A stretch of 64,000 nucleotides of DNA from Planctomycetaceae bacterium (GTDB taxonomy: Bacteria > Planctomycetota > Planctomycetia > Planctomycetales > Planctomycetaceae): assembly GCA_041398785.1 (NCBI GenBank), contig JAWKUA010000009.1, positions 186,001 to 250,000 on the forward strand. The letters are read 5' to 3'. Positions within the stretch are counted from its first letter, which is position 1. Every line of letters begins with the position of its first letter. The translations under genes and the position numbers were made by a program. Shown one piece after another: positions 53,975 to 63,454 of the stretch. The notes beneath the pieces were generated by a model. It had not been told where the DNA came from, did not search any database, and saw only the letters and a program-made list of their open reading frames with translations.

Positions 53975-54472
53975 CTATGAGCGCCGCGACGAACTCCTGA
54001 GAACCTGCAGCAAACGCGCCAGCTCGTTCAGGTCTTCAGCAATCCACTTCAGTTCCAGTTCGTTTTCCAGCACGGCATTCACATCTTTTTCCGGATGGCT
54101 TTTGGCCACGACGGACCGAAATTCCGAAGCGATGTCGTGAACTGAGGTCGGGCCGAGCGATGAACCGCTGCCGCTGGTTGTATCGACGAGCCGCAATCGG
54201 AATGCCAGGTCGGATCGCAGCCGTTCGTCGAGCAACCGGCAGGATTCGATTCTCGCGGCAACGTCTTTGCGAACCCGCTGAATCTCGCCGAAGGTTGCTC
54301 CGCTGCAATCAGAGCCGCCCGTGCTGAATCCCATCGACGCAGCCAGCGCCTCCGCGTTGTTACTGAAGTCACGCCGCCGGCTTGAGGCGCTCTCGGACTC
54401 CGCGGCGCTGTGGCGAACGGTCATGTCTCGGTCGGCAAAGTCGTCGGCCTGGTTGTAAGGACGCTTCGACAT
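53975..54472 (-). CDS. Hypothetical cytoplasmic coiled-coil protein
   Basis: 165 residues, no signal peptide or membrane segment. A polar N-terminal 60 residues is followed by helical stretches (FGEIQRVRKDVAARIESC, LDERLRSDLAFRLRL) and a C-terminal helix rich in Leu and Glu (LENELELKWIAEDLNELARLL). GGAGGG lies seven bases before ATG 54472, which decides the start. I recognise no family. It sits upstream of the large repeat protein on the same strand, with about 85 bases between. Confidence 0.65.
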   Translation of the reverse strand: MSKRPYNQADDFADRDMTVRHSAAESESASSRRRDFSNNAEALAASMGFSTGGSDCSGATFGEIQRVRKDVAARIESCRLLDERLRSDLAFRLRLVDTTSGSGSSLGPTSVHDIASEFRSVVAKSHPEKDVNAVLENELELKWIAEDLNELARLLQVLRSSSRRS

Positions 54473-54595
54473 CGTTCGCCCTCCGGAAAACCAGCCGGTC
54501 TCGTTGTACATCCACAGGGGCGCGTCGGACCGGCAGTGTTGAGGAGAGACAAAGTATGGACTGCCGCGGCGGCAAAGGGAACACAGCGCTGCTAT

Positions 54596-56182
54596 TCAAT
54601 GCCGGAAGTGCCTCCGTCCCGTGAAGATCATCGCCATGCCGTGTTCGTTGCAGGCGGCGATGACTTCGTCGTCATTGCGGGAACCGCCGGGCTGGATGAC
54701 CGCCCTGATTCCGGCCTTTGCGGCTTCGTCGATACCGTCCCGAAACGGAAAGAAGGCGTCACTGGCAACCACGCCCTCGCGGCTGCGGTCGCCTGATTTT
54801 GTGGCTGCGATGAATGAGCTGTCCAGGCGGCTCATCTGGCCGGCCCCGGCTCCCAGCAACATGCCGTCCTTTGCAAACACGATCGCGTTGGACTTCACGT
54901 GACGGCAGACCTTCCAGGCAAACCGCAGATCACGTCGTTCCGGATCGGTGGGCTGGCGTTCGGTAACGGTCTTCCAGTCATCTTCCGGCTGCGGCAGATC
55001 GTCGCGGTCCTGAACCAACAGGCCTCCGGTGACTCGGCGGTATTCCGCTTCGCCGCGACCCGCGTCGGAGAATTCGACCTGCATCAGCCGCACGTTGTTC
55101 TTCCACTTTGGTTTCGTCGTGAGAATTCTGAACGCGTCTTCGTCGTAACCGGGGGCAATCACGGCTTCGATGAATCGGCCGGGTTCACACAAACGTTCGG
55201 CGGTGGCCGCGTCGACGATCCGATTCAGACCGATGATCGAACCGAACGCGCTGACGGGATCTCCGGCGTGAGCATTCTCGAAGGCGGCCGCCAGAGTTTC
55301 CGCAACCGCACACCCGCACGGATTACTGTGCTTGATGACGCAGGCCGCCGGCTCGTCAAAGTCGGCGGCGATCGACTTCGCTGCGTCAAGATCCATCAGA
55401 TTGTTGTACGACAATTCCTTCCCGTGCAGTTGCTCAGCACTCGCCAGTGATGTGCGGGAAGGGCTGTCTTCAACGTAGAACGCTGCCTTCTGATGAGGAT
55501 TCTCGCCGTACCGCAGGGCCGACTTCAGGCGAAACGAAAGACACAGCCGCGATCCCCACTCGGAAGCCTGTTCGCCTTTCGCCGCGTCGGAGGTGATCTG
55601 TGCCATGTAGTTGGAAATCGCCCGATCGTACTGAGCCGTCATTTCGAAGGCTGCGGCGGCCAGCCTGCGGCGAAATGCTTCGTCAAGACTGTTCGACCGC
55701 AGGCGATCCAGCACGTCGTCGTATTGCGCGGACGACGTCACGATGGCCACGTGAGCATGGTTCTTGGCGGCCGAGCGGACCATTGACGGACCGCCGATAT
55801 CGATCTGCTCGATGGCTTCGGGAATGGTCACGCCGGGTTTCGCGATGGTTTGCCGAAACGGGTACAGATTGCAGACGACCACCTGAAACGGAACGATCCC
55901 GTGTTCCGCGATGGCTGCCGCGTCGGATGCCAGGTTCGGCCGCCCGAGTATCGCTCCGTGAACCTTCGGATGCAGCGTCTTGACCCGCCCGTCCATGATC
56001 TCCGGAAACTGCGTGTACGCGGTGACGTCGATGACCGGAATGCCGGCTTCTTCCAGAAACTTTCGCGTTCCTCCGGTCGACAGGATCTCGAAGCCGAGTT
56101 CCGCGAGACCTTTGACGAACGAATCCAGTCCCTGCTTGTCACTCACGCTGACAAGCGCCCGACGCGGCGATTCCTGAGCCAT
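54596..56182 (-). CDS. purH: Bifunctional AICAR transformylase/IMP cyclohydrolase PurH
   Basis: A 528-residue enzyme for the last two steps of de novo purine synthesis. The N-terminal IMP cyclohydrolase half (LVSVSDKQGLDSF, STGGTRKFLEEAG, DGRVKTLHPKVHG, IGGPSMVRSAAKNHA) is complete. The C-terminal transformylase has RYGENPHQKAAFY, the CVIKHSNPCG motif and SDAFFPFRDGID with the closing AVIQPGGS. The ATG at 56182 is right at the family start. Its 10-formyl-THF need links it to the C1 pathway, but the purine genes are scattered here. Confidence 0.96.
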   Translation of the reverse strand: MAQESPRRALVSVSDKQGLDSFVKGLAELGFEILSTGGTRKFLEEAGIPVIDVTAYTQFPEIMDGRVKTLHPKVHGAILGRPNLASDAAAIAEHGIVPFQVVVCNLYPFRQTIAKPGVTIPEAIEQIDIGGPSMVRSAAKNHAHVAIVTSSAQYDDVLDRLRSNSLDEAFRRRLAAAAFEMTAQYDRAISNYMAQITSDAAKGEQASEWGSRLCLSFRLKSALRYGENPHQKAAFYVEDSPSRTSLASAEQLHGKELSYNNLMDLDAAKSIAADFDEPAACVIKHSNPCGCAVAETLAAAFENAHAGDPVSAFGSIIGLNRIVDAATAERLCEPGRFIEAVIAPGYDEDAFRILTTKPKWKNNVRLMQVEFSDAGRGEAEYRRVTGGLLVQDRDDLPQPEDDWKTVTERQPTDPERRDLRFAWKVCRHVKSNAIVFAKDGMLLGAGAGQMSRLDSSFIAATKSGDRSREGVVASDAFFPFRDGIDEAAKAGIRAVIQPGGSRNDDEVIAACNEHGMAMIFTGRRHFRH

Positions 56183-56218
56183 CTTGCTAACCAGTATCTC
56201 ACACCAATAGGATCAACG

Positions 56219-56250
56219 AAAAAGCCGCTGGCAACAATTCGCCAGCGGCT
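56219..56250 (-). terminator. Intrinsic terminator
   Basis: Perfect ten-base stem AGCCGCTGGC (56223-56232) and GCCAGCGGCT (56241-56250), eight-base loop, followed on the minus strand by a short T-run. It lies about 100 bases after the PQQ-propeller gene and before purH, separating the two. Confidence 0.8.
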
Positions 56251-56351
56251 GTGTCGGTTTGAAATCTATCGGTGACCTGCACCAGCGTCAAATGTCGGAA
56301 ACCCGAGGGCAGGATCGTTTCCGGGCAATGCAGATCAGCCCCGGTTTCGCA

Positions 56352-57671
56352 TCATTCTTCAGCGGCTGCGTCAGCGTTCGGGGCGGGTTCCGTGACTTCG
56401 ACTGCGATGGGTTCCTTTTCAGGATTCTGGTGATAGGTGGCAAATTCGCTGCCCTGCTCGCGCAGACACACCACTTCGCCGGCGCTGGAAATCAGATAGA
56501 TGCGATCGGTAACCGCGTTCCGAAACCGATGCTCGAAGGAATCCACCGAAACCCAGTGATCCGGGTTGCCGGCATCGGCCGTCGCACGGTCAATGGCCAC
56601 CAGCCGATTCGTCACATCGACCGCGTAGACCCGATCCTTGCTGACCGCGACAACACCGGCCATGCCCGCCACATACCAATCGGCGGTTCGTCCGCCTTCA
56701 CCCGGCAGTTGGACGGGGCGCCCGGTATCGCGATCGATGTCATGCAGACCTCCACCTGTCGTGGTCACAAAGACGTGGTTACCAACCGGCACCGGACGTT
56801 CGGTAACGGTGCGGTCCATCGGCAGCGTCCAACTGACTTCGGAGACCGTCCGGGTTCCCGCGGGACGTTCCAGTTTGATGTCGTACAACAGGTTATTTCC
56901 GGTCGCCAGCAGAACGCTGGAACTCTCGGAATCCCGCACCGTTGCCATCGGCGTTGTGGCGGACTCGTTCAGCATGAGCTGGTAGAGCGATTTTCCTTCG
57001 GGATTCAGGATGTGCAGACTTCGGGACTTCGTGGCAACCAGAACAGATTCTTCCGCAAACACCGGCGGTTCAGCAATGGGCTCCTTGCAGATGAACCGCC
57101 AAAGAAAAGGACGGGCGACCTGCGGAGGCAGCGTGCCGTATCGGTTCAGGTGCAGCAGCGTTCGCAGTTCGTATGCGTAGACGGAACCTTCGGAAAGCGG
57201 CACGTACAGGTAGTCGTAACGAACATCGTCTCGTGCGATCGTACCCACGCCGGAACCGGCGCCCGGGAGATGCGGCAGTCGGTGTTCGATCACCTGGTCG
57301 CCGGTGAATTTGTCGTATCCGTAAATCACAGGCCCGGCCACGACAAGCACGTACCGGTCGCTGGTCACGGCTGGCTGTGAAGGTTCGTCATTGCGACCGG
57401 CCTGAGCTGCCCAGCGCCGGCGACCGTCTTCCGCATTGAAAACGCTGACGACGCCCGCAGTTGACTGGACGACGATAACATCTTCGTCGCTGGTAACGTA
57501 TCTGACTTCGTCACGGGACACGTCCAGAACCGCCTGACCCTGCCACTTGGTTTCCAGTCCCAGTTGCTGCAACTGATCCGCCGACGGAACCTCAGCGGCA
57601 ATTGTCCGAGGCTCGCCGATGACGGCAATACAACTCAACAGCAGCAGGGTACACCGGCAATGTCTCAGCAT
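56352..57671 (-). CDS. Secreted PQQ-like beta-propeller protein
   Basis: About 439 residues with a Sec signal (CTLLLLSCIAVIGEPRTIAA). It is built of propeller blades with the family rhythm: VVSVFNAEDGRRRWAAQAG, VIYGYDKFTGDQVIEHRLP, VHDIDRDTG-like turns and LVAIDRATADAGNPDHW. The PQQ-enzyme catalytic residues and heme motif are missing, so this is a PQQ-binding-like repeat protein, probably a scaffold or BamB-like. The C-terminus is Ala/Glu-rich. The frame opens upstream to 57770, but the signal peptide fixes the start at 57671. Confidence 0.83.
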   Translation of the reverse strand: MLRHCRCTLLLLSCIAVIGEPRTIAAEVPSADQLQQLGLETKWQGQAVLDVSRDEVRYVTSDEDVIVVQSTAGVVSVFNAEDGRRRWAAQAGRNDEPSQPAVTSDRYVLVVAGPVIYGYDKFTGDQVIEHRLPHLPGAGSGVGTIARDDVRYDYLYVPLSEGSVYAYELRTLLHLNRYGTLPPQVARPFLWRFICKEPIAEPPVFAEESVLVATKSRSLHILNPEGKSLYQLMLNESATTPMATVRDSESSSVLLATGNNLLYDIKLERPAGTRTVSEVSWTLPMDRTVTERPVPVGNHVFVTTTGGGLHDIDRDTGRPVQLPGEGGRTADWYVAGMAGVVAVSKDRVYAVDVTNRLVAIDRATADAGNPDHWVSVDSFEHRFRNAVTDRIYLISSAGEVVCLREQGSEFATYHQNPEKEPIAVEVTEPAPNADAAAEE

Positions 57672-58115
57672 AATTTGAGCTTTCCGCGACTGACCACGAC
57701 CGAAACGGCGGATGAACAGGAAACGCAGGTCCGCCACTTCCGCGGGCCTTCGTTTCAAACCGGACAACATGCTAACAGAGTGCGATTCGAACAGCAGCCA
57801 TGCCCTCGCACCGCTGCCAGCGCCGGAGAACCAGCAACATTATCTCAATCTCACATACGGGTCGTTTGAGAGTCTAACCGCCTTCGGAAAGTGAACTCCA
57901 GACCAGAACTCTGACATTCCGCGGCGGTGCCGGAATCCCGCGTGACTGTTCGAATGCTGGCGATTCTGCCTGGCAGGCAGTTCGGGCGGTGATGTGCCTC
58001 GCCGAACGCTCCCGTCGACCCCTACGTTCGTTAAATTCGAATCAGCGCCTGTGGAAACAATGTTCAACAGCGACACAGGGCCGCGCGGGTTCTGATCTGC
58101 CGCCGTCATTCCGGA
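57672..58115. other. Intergenic region without a recognisable gene
   Basis: About 445 bases between two minus-strand genes. Only short, poorly supported frames. It should carry the promoter of the propeller gene. No hairpin or repeat was seen. Confidence 0.45.
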
Positions 58116-59591
58116 TCATTCCCGATCGAATCCGTCGTCCGGTCGCGCAGACTTGCTGGCCTTCAGTTTTTCTCGGACGACCGGAATCTCGTCGGCGACG
58201 TCCCTGGGCGACGGCTGCACCCAGTCGGGGAAGTGGTATCCCAGCCCGTGTTCACACAGCTTTGCCGTCGTGACGGTTCCGTCTTTGATGTCGAACAGTT
58301 CCGGATAGCGTTTCGCCCAGCGGGCGCTCGGTCCGGGACAATACTGCCGGGCATTTCCTTCGACGGCGGCGACTCCGGGAATATGTGCGGCCAGACTGCA
58401 CGAATGCAGGAACGAAGCGCCGGGACACGTCAGATCCTGCACGCAGAGATACATGCCGAACTTCTGAGCCGCAGCGGCCGCCAGCAGCGATTCCGTCTGA
58501 CCCTTGCAGGCTTTCAATGCGACTCCCGAATAACCCAGGTCGCGACAGTCGGTCAGCGCTTCGTAGTCGACCAGCGCTTCATCGATCACGACGGGCTTCA
58601 GCTTCGCCACATCGTGCATCCTGATCGCGGACGCGGCTTTCAGGTCGCGACTGGTTGGCTGTTCGATGTATTGGATCCGTTCAAACGCGGCGGGTGACTT
58701 CTTCTGCAATTGCTTCAGAAAATCGACGACGTACTGCGCCGAATCACATTTTTCATTGAAATCACAGCTATACGCCCACGACTGGCAGCCCCGAGCGGCC
58801 TGAGCCGCCGCGGCCACGCGTTCGACGGACAATACGCGGTCCAGATCCCACTTCAGATCATCACCCGCGAGCTTGATTTTCAGATGAGTCAGCCCGTCGG
58901 CGGCGATCCATTCACCCAGCGTGACCGGCAGCCCGTCGTTTGGACGGCTGCTGACGTCAGCATCGGTCAGCGGATCAAGTGCTCCTACCAGATGATACAG
59001 CGGCAGCACGGCAGTCGGCTGACGCAGCGTGTATTGATCCAGATATTCGCCCTTGAACTGGTCATCCAGAAAGTGGCTCAGGTCGACGTTGCAGAATCGT
59101 GAAGTCAGCAGGTCAAAGCTGTTGGCCCGATGAACGCGTCCAAAGGCGTCATGCAGCGCTGCGTCGATCGGACTGGTGGCCACAAGCTGGGCCAGTGGAG
59201 GCACCGGTTCGGCGATATCGCAGGCCGACGAAACCTTCCGTGCCAGATGATAGAACTCGGCCGCGACGTTGTACTGGATTTCGACCGGATGTCCGTATTC
59301 GGGGTAGCTGGCGAACAATTCGCCGCCGCGTTCGGCATAGGCTTTCACGGCTCGTTCCGTATCCGCGGAATCAACGTCTGTCGCAGGCCAGGCCCAGACG
59401 TTTCCCACAGGCATGCTGCCGTATCCGCTGGCGGAATGGCCGTCGCGAGTCTCCACGGTCACGACGGCGTTGATCAGGCTGGTTTGGTCGACAATGCGTC
59501 CGCCGAATTTCAGCGGAGTTCGAAATTCCACCGGTTCGAACGACACTTCCACATTCAATATGCGAATGTCGGAAGCCTTCACCTTCCCCAT
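58116..59591 (-). CDS. Enolase-superfamily protein (mandelate racemase/muconate-lactonizing-like)
   Basis: A 491-residue member of the enolase superfamily. The N-terminal capping domain (about 1-220) is longer than usual. The barrel carries HLKIKLAG (Lys-x-Lys base), YSCDFNE (metal Asp), YIEQP (metal Glu), and VIDEALVDYEAL (metal Asp/Glu). KACKGQTESLL and the C-terminal GASFLHSC segment follow. It should abstract an alpha-proton from a carboxylate; the substrate is unknown. The start at 59591 (MGKVKASDIRI) fits the first beta strand. It precedes the propeller gene on the same strand. Confidence 0.85.
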   Translation of the reverse strand: MGKVKASDIRILNVEVSFEPVEFRTPLKFGGRIVDQTSLINAVVTVETRDGHSASGYGSMPVGNVWAWPATDVDSADTERAVKAYAERGGELFASYPEYGHPVEIQYNVAAEFYHLARKVSSACDIAEPVPPLAQLVATSPIDAALHDAFGRVHRANSFDLLTSRFCNVDLSHFLDDQFKGEYLDQYTLRQPTAVLPLYHLVGALDPLTDADVSSRPNDGLPVTLGEWIAADGLTHLKIKLAGDDLKWDLDRVLSVERVAAAAQAARGCQSWAYSCDFNEKCDSAQYVVDFLKQLQKKSPAAFERIQYIEQPTSRDLKAASAIRMHDVAKLKPVVIDEALVDYEALTDCRDLGYSGVALKACKGQTESLLAAAAAQKFGMYLCVQDLTCPGASFLHSCSLAAHIPGVAAVEGNARQYCPGPSARWAKRYPELFDIKDGTVTTAKLCEHGLGYHFPDWVQPSPRDVADEIPVVREKLKASKSARPDDGFDRE

Positions 59592-59782
59592 CTGTCCGGG
59601 TCCTCAAACGTCTCGAAGTAGAAACTCGAAGTGATCCAGGCCGCGGTCGCTGACTTGCATAATTCTTCACTCCGCAGGCCGACATCCTGTCATTCAAAGG
59701 TCATTCAAACCCGCTCACAGCCTCGTCATGAACCAGCGATGTTCGTCAATTCGCAGTACCTGAATTCACCGAACGCCGCAGG

Positions 59783-61183
59783 TTACGACGGATCGTATGA
59801 TAGATTCCGCCACGGTACTGAGGCCCGCCGCAAACTGAGAATATTATCGGTTTGGGAAATTTCTGGAAGCTCTTCGAATCGCCGGAACTGCTCCCCGATA
59901 CGGAAATTCTGATTCCCGCAGACGTCGCGAAGCAACGGTTCAAACGTCGCGGCGTTCGGCAGATCTGACTGATTGCCGAAGGCCATCGGCAGCTTCTGTG
60001 CGTAGACGGACACGAACGGCGCCCCGGCAGGAACCGTCGACGGGGCCGGAATGTCCGCCAGCCAGACTCGCAGCAATGCGTCGTCGGTGGCGTCGCCATC
60101 CGTCGGTTCCAGCCGAATCGTCTGAGCCAGTCCCCGCGGAGGTCTGGTCAGGGCGAGCATTTGATTCGATCGTTCAGCCGTCACAACAACGTCCCGCGCG
60201 GCGTACAGGACCATTCTGCAGATTGCTCCCCCGGACCAAACTCTGCCGACCGACGCCTGTGCCGTCTTGTGGTCGTCGTGCTTCGGAGGCAACAGGTCGA
60301 ACGCCCGCAACTGAGCGTCGATCGTGTTCCAGTCCGGCGACCGACAGAATTCCGGAATCTCGTGCGACGCCGTGATGCGGGGATTCACTTCGATAAAAAA
60401 TGCGCGGCTGTTTCGCACGACAAAGTCCACGCCGAAACAACCCTGAACCGCAAACGATTTCGCAATTTCGTCGCCGCACCGCATGATCTGAACGTGCAGG
60501 TCATCATCGGGATTCAGCGGACCAAAGTTCCCGCAGAATTGAAAGCCCGTCGCGCCAAAGGCAGATTCGCCCGCCAGTTGCAGGCACGTCCCGACCAGAC
60601 TTGTTCCCGCGTCGGTCGCCCAAAACATCGCCGATATCGGAATCCCTTCGACGAACTGCTGAAGATAACAGTCGCTGGTCCCGGTCGGCCGCTTCCGGTT
60701 TGGTTGCGGCGAATCGCCGAGTCGCCGGATTCCGATTCCGCCGGCGCCGCGCAGAGGCTTGATGAGCCATTCATCGGCCTGCAGTCCGGCGCCAAATTCT
60801 CCGGCCGTGCGGACCGCGGGAACATCGCAACCGGCTTCTGTCAGCACGCGGCACAATTCCAGCGGATTCCGAACGCGACGCAGACTTTCCGCGTCAGGGC
60901 CGGCGACAGGACGAGCAGCAGCGATTTCCGCAAGCAGGTCCGGGTGATTCTCCAGTCCGCCGCTCCAGATCATCGGTAACCGACGGTCGAACCCGGTCAA
61001 CACGCGAGGCAGGTCGGCAAAGTCGTCGATCCGGCAGTGCCGCAGCCGAAATCCCTGATCGGTTCCGGCCGCGGGAAGATCAGCGTCTCCAAACAGATCA
61101 ACACAGACCGGGTCGAAGCCGGCTGCCAGCGCGGATTCCGCAAGACTGCGAACACTGGCACCTGCCAGGATGATGCTAGCCAT
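59783..61183 (-). CDS. ATP-grasp protein, probably linked to tetrahydromethanopterin synthesis
   Basis: About 466 residues with an ATP-grasp fold: KPLRGAGGIGIRRLG in the ATP-binding region, VRNSRAFFIEVNPRITASHE for the metal-binding Glu/Asn (DFVVRN, EVNPR), and an N-terminal Rossmann-like domain (SIILAGASVRSL). It is divergent from fae. In methylotrophs and planctomycetes an ATP-grasp gene (orfY-type) sits with the H4MPT genes and is needed for that cofactor. The link here is inferred from position, since sequence alone does not name the substrate. ATG 61183 is preferred over the GTG at 61189. Confidence 0.78.
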   Translation of the reverse strand: MASIILAGASVRSLAESALAAGFDPVCVDLFGDADLPAAGTDQGFRLRHCRIDDFADLPRVLTGFDRRLPMIWSGGLENHPDLLAEIAAARPVAGPDAESLRRVRNPLELCRVLTEAGCDVPAVRTAGEFGAGLQADEWLIKPLRGAGGIGIRRLGDSPQPNRKRPTGTSDCYLQQFVEGIPISAMFWATDAGTSLVGTCLQLAGESAFGATGFQFCGNFGPLNPDDDLHVQIMRCGDEIAKSFAVQGCFGVDFVVRNSRAFFIEVNPRITASHEIPEFCRSPDWNTIDAQLRAFDLLPPKHDDHKTAQASVGRVWSGGAICRMVLYAARDVVVTAERSNQMLALTRPPRGLAQTIRLEPTDGDATDDALLRVWLADIPAPSTVPAGAPFVSVYAQKLPMAFGNQSDLPNAATFEPLLRDVCGNQNFRIGEQFRRFEELPEISQTDNILSLRRASVPWRNLSYDPS

Positions 61184-61522
61184 CGGCACCGACCCGCTTC
61201 CCGCCAGCGCGACGTTGACGGGCGATACTGCCGCCGCACCACCGAACTCGTGAGCTGCCCTGCCGGCTCCGTGCCCGAACTCCGGGAACGCCGATCCGGA
61301 TTGTGGAAGGAATCCGTGTCGTGGTCAGTCGGTCGGTTGAACAGCAGAGCGAAAATCGCGATCCTCTGCGGTCTTCGACAGCGATGCACCGGGCCGAATT
61401 CCGGCCGGACGGCATTCCTGTTTGTTCACGGGCAACTGTCATCACGGCGCTCGCCCGATTCACGGCCATGTCAGCGGACACTCTGCCGCGCGACCGAACT
61501 GTCTTTTCTGAAGGAAACTCGA
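61184..61522. promoter_or_regulatory. Divergent promoter region of the ATP-grasp gene and fae
   Basis: About 340 bases between the two divergent starts. Frames through it are not coding-like. No clear operator repeat was found. AAGGA lies nine bases before the fae ATG. Confidence 0.5.
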
Positions 61523-62020
61523 ATGTCCATGTACGTTGGTGAATCTCTCGTCGGCGAAGGTAATGAAGTCGCGCACATCGATCTGCTGATCGGCGACAAG
61601 AATGGTCCTGTGGGTCATGCATTTGCAAATGCTCTCGCCGGGCAGAAAATGGGGCACAGCAATCTGCTGGCCGTGATGGAACCAAACGTCGCCGTCAAAC
61701 CGTCCACGGTGATGATCACCAAGGTCACGATCAAAGGCGCACGACAGGCCGTTCAGATGTTCGGCCCCGCGCAGAAAGCCGTGGCGGACGCCGTTTCCGA
61801 TTGCGTGAAGTCCGGTGTCATCCCGAAGGACCAGTGCGACAATCTGTGCATCGTCTGCGGTGTGTTCATTCACTGGCAGGCTGAAGATGACAAGAAAATC
61901 TACGAATACAACTACCAGGCCACGAAGGAGTCGATTGAACGAGCGATGAAGAACGAGCCATCGGCGGATCAGATGCTCGCCAAGCGAGACACCGCAGCGC
62001 ATCCGTTCTATCAGGGCTGA
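61523..62020 (+). CDS. fae: Formaldehyde-activating enzyme Fae
   Basis: A 165-residue protein with the Fae signature: YVGESLVGEGNEVAHIDLLIG (catalytic His18, the His17 equivalent), the LLAVMEPNVAVKPSTVMITK stretch and ARQAVQMFGPAQKAVADAV. It speeds the joining of formaldehyde to tetrahydromethanopterin, for detoxification or C1 oxidation in the cytoplasm. Family length is about 170. The long upstream open frame from 61037 is not part of it; ATG 61523 has AAGGA upstream. A strong terminator follows. Planctomycetes are known to carry H4MPT-linked C1 enzymes. Confidence 0.95.
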   Translation: MSMYVGESLVGEGNEVAHIDLLIGDKNGPVGHAFANALAGQKMGHSNLLAVMEPNVAVKPSTVMITKVTIKGARQAVQMFGPAQKAVADAVSDCVKSGVIPKDQCDNLCIVCGVFIHWQAEDDKKIYEYNYQATKESIERAMKNEPSADQMLAKRDTAAHPFYQG

Positions 62021-62049
62021 CCAGCCTGAGTTCGCAAGTGTCTTCCCGA

Positions 62050-62088
62050 AGCCCGGCCGATCACCGAATCGCCGGGCTCTTTTTTTTT
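62050..62088 (+). terminator. Intrinsic terminator of fae
   Basis: Eight-base stem AGCCCGGC (62050-62057) and GCCGGGCT (62071-62078), 13-base loop, then C and a run of ten T. It lies 30 bases after the fae stop. Confidence 0.92.
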
Positions 62089-62100
62089 GAAGGCGGCTGA

Positions 62101-62793
62101 ATGACGATTCCCCGAGTCACCGAACCGGAAGTCATGGACACCGCGGAGGAAGCCGCAGCCTATGATTCGATGGACCATGCCGCGGTGAACCAGTGTTTCG
62201 TGGATGACTTCCTGAAATTCCTGCAGCATCGCGCTCCCGCACTTCGCAAGACGTCGCCGACCGTTCTGGATCTTGGAACCGGCACCGCTCTGATCCCGAT
62301 TCAGCTGCGGCGCGACTGGCCGGACTGCGGTCCGATCGCTGCCTGCGATCTTTCGACGGAAATGCTGAAGCTGGCCCAGCGCAATATTGAGTCAGCGAAC
62401 AGCTCCGGGCAAGTTCTGCCGCTGTTCTTCGACGCCAAGCAGATGCCCGTCCGTGATCATTCGTGCGACGTCGTGATCTCCAACAGCATCGTTCACCACA
62501 TCCCGGAACCGGCTCTGGTCTTCCGCGAAATTGCCCGCGTTGCCAAAGGCGGCGCGGCCATCTTTATTCGCGACCTGATGAGGCCGGAAACTTCGTCCGC
62601 CGTCGACCATCTGGTGGCGACTCATGCCGGCAGCGAAAACGCATTTCAGCAGCGCATGTTTCGCGAATCACTTCACGCGGCACTGACGGTCGACGAGGTT
62701 CGGGAGCTTCTGGCTGGTGCGGGTTTCAACTCCGCGTGGGTCTGTGCCACAACCGACCGCCACTGGACGATCTCCGGAATCGTCGAATCCTAA
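62101..62793 (+). CDS. Class I SAM-dependent methyltransferase
   Basis: 230 residues. Motif I VLDLGTGTALIPIQL, the acidic AACDLSTEML after the second strand, and DVVISNSIVHHIPEP for motifs II-III give a standard Rossmann methyltransferase. The C-terminal half (LLAGAGFNSAWVCATTDRHW) is of the Ubi/COQ-type group. The substrate is not evident. It starts 12 bases after the fae terminator, so it may be separately expressed or reached by read-through. It is convergent with the STAS gene, seven bases apart. Confidence 0.85.
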   Translation: MTIPRVTEPEVMDTAEEAAAYDSMDHAAVNQCFVDDFLKFLQHRAPALRKTSPTVLDLGTGTALIPIQLRRDWPDCGPIAACDLSTEMLKLAQRNIESANSSGQVLPLFFDAKQMPVRDHSCDVVISNSIVHHIPEPALVFREIARVAKGGAAIFIRDLMRPETSSAVDHLVATHAGSENAFQQRMFRESLHAALTVDEVRELLAGAGFNSAWVCATTDRHWTISGIVES

Positions 62794-62800
62794 AGACCGG

Positions 62801-63454
62801 TCAGACGTACATGTGAATTTCCAGCACCCCGTCGCAGAAGTTGCAGGCGACCGGTCGTGACACATACTTCCGGGCACATCGCAGCTCACGATGGCAATGT
62901 GGACAGTCCAGAAACAGATACGCAGCGGACTGCAGTTCCTCAGCGGTCACATGAAAGTCGCGGTGACAGTCACCGCACTTAACCTCGTGTCCCAGTTGAT
63001 GCTTGCTGATCCTCTGTTCGCACGAACATTTCGGACACGGAACAAAATATCCCTCCACGGCCGCGCGCTTCGCGCCGTCAGCATTCTCTGCCGTCGACAC
63101 CGACGACGGCTCAGCGGCCGGAGGAAGCTGGATTTCGTTGACGTGAATCAGCGTGTTCAGCTTCGTGACCTGCATGATCTCCACGACCTCCTCGGGAGCG
63201 TTCACGAGATGCAGATCGGCTCCGCCTCGTTTCACCAGAGTCAGCACGCCCAGCACGGCGCTTGGCAGGTACTTTGTTTTCAGCAGATCGATGATCAGCA
63301 CGCGACAGTCATTGTCGAACAGGAACTGGTTCAGTTCGGCTCGCAGTTCGTCCGTCCGATCCGCCGCTTCAACAATCGACGAATCAAACTCGATGACGCT
63401 GCGCTGGCCTGCCTCGCGAATTCGAAAGAACGGATTCTGCCGCGATTCGTCCAT
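62801..63454 (-). CDS. STAS-domain protein with C-terminal zinc ribbons
   Basis: 217 residues. The first 110 form a STAS domain like anti-sigma-factor antagonists: VLIIDLLKTKYLPSAVLGVLTL has the usual strand-helix turn with a Ser (YLPSA) at the place that is phosphorylated in SpoIIAA. The second half has two Cys-rich units: CPKCSC with CGDC, and CPHCHRELRC with CNFC, each able to hold zinc. I know no named family with this fusion. It may be a signal-relay protein. ATG 63454 starts the domain; the upstream frame to 63619 is not like it. Confidence 0.75.
   Translation of the reverse strand: MDESRQNPFFRIREAGQRSVIEFDSSIVEAADRTDELRAELNQFLFDNDCRVLIIDLLKTKYLPSAVLGVLTLVKRGGADLHLVNAPEEVVEIMQVTKLNTLIHVNEIQLPPAAEPSSVSTAENADGAKRAAVEGYFVPCPKCSCEQRISKHQLGHEVKCGDCHRDFHVTAEELQSAAYLFLDCPHCHRELRCARKYVSRPVACNFCDGVLEIHMYV

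Noticed and set aside
56259..57380. A 373-codon frame opposite the PQQ-propeller gene
   Set aside because: Antisense to a propeller with clear signal peptide and repeats; its own translation has no domain.
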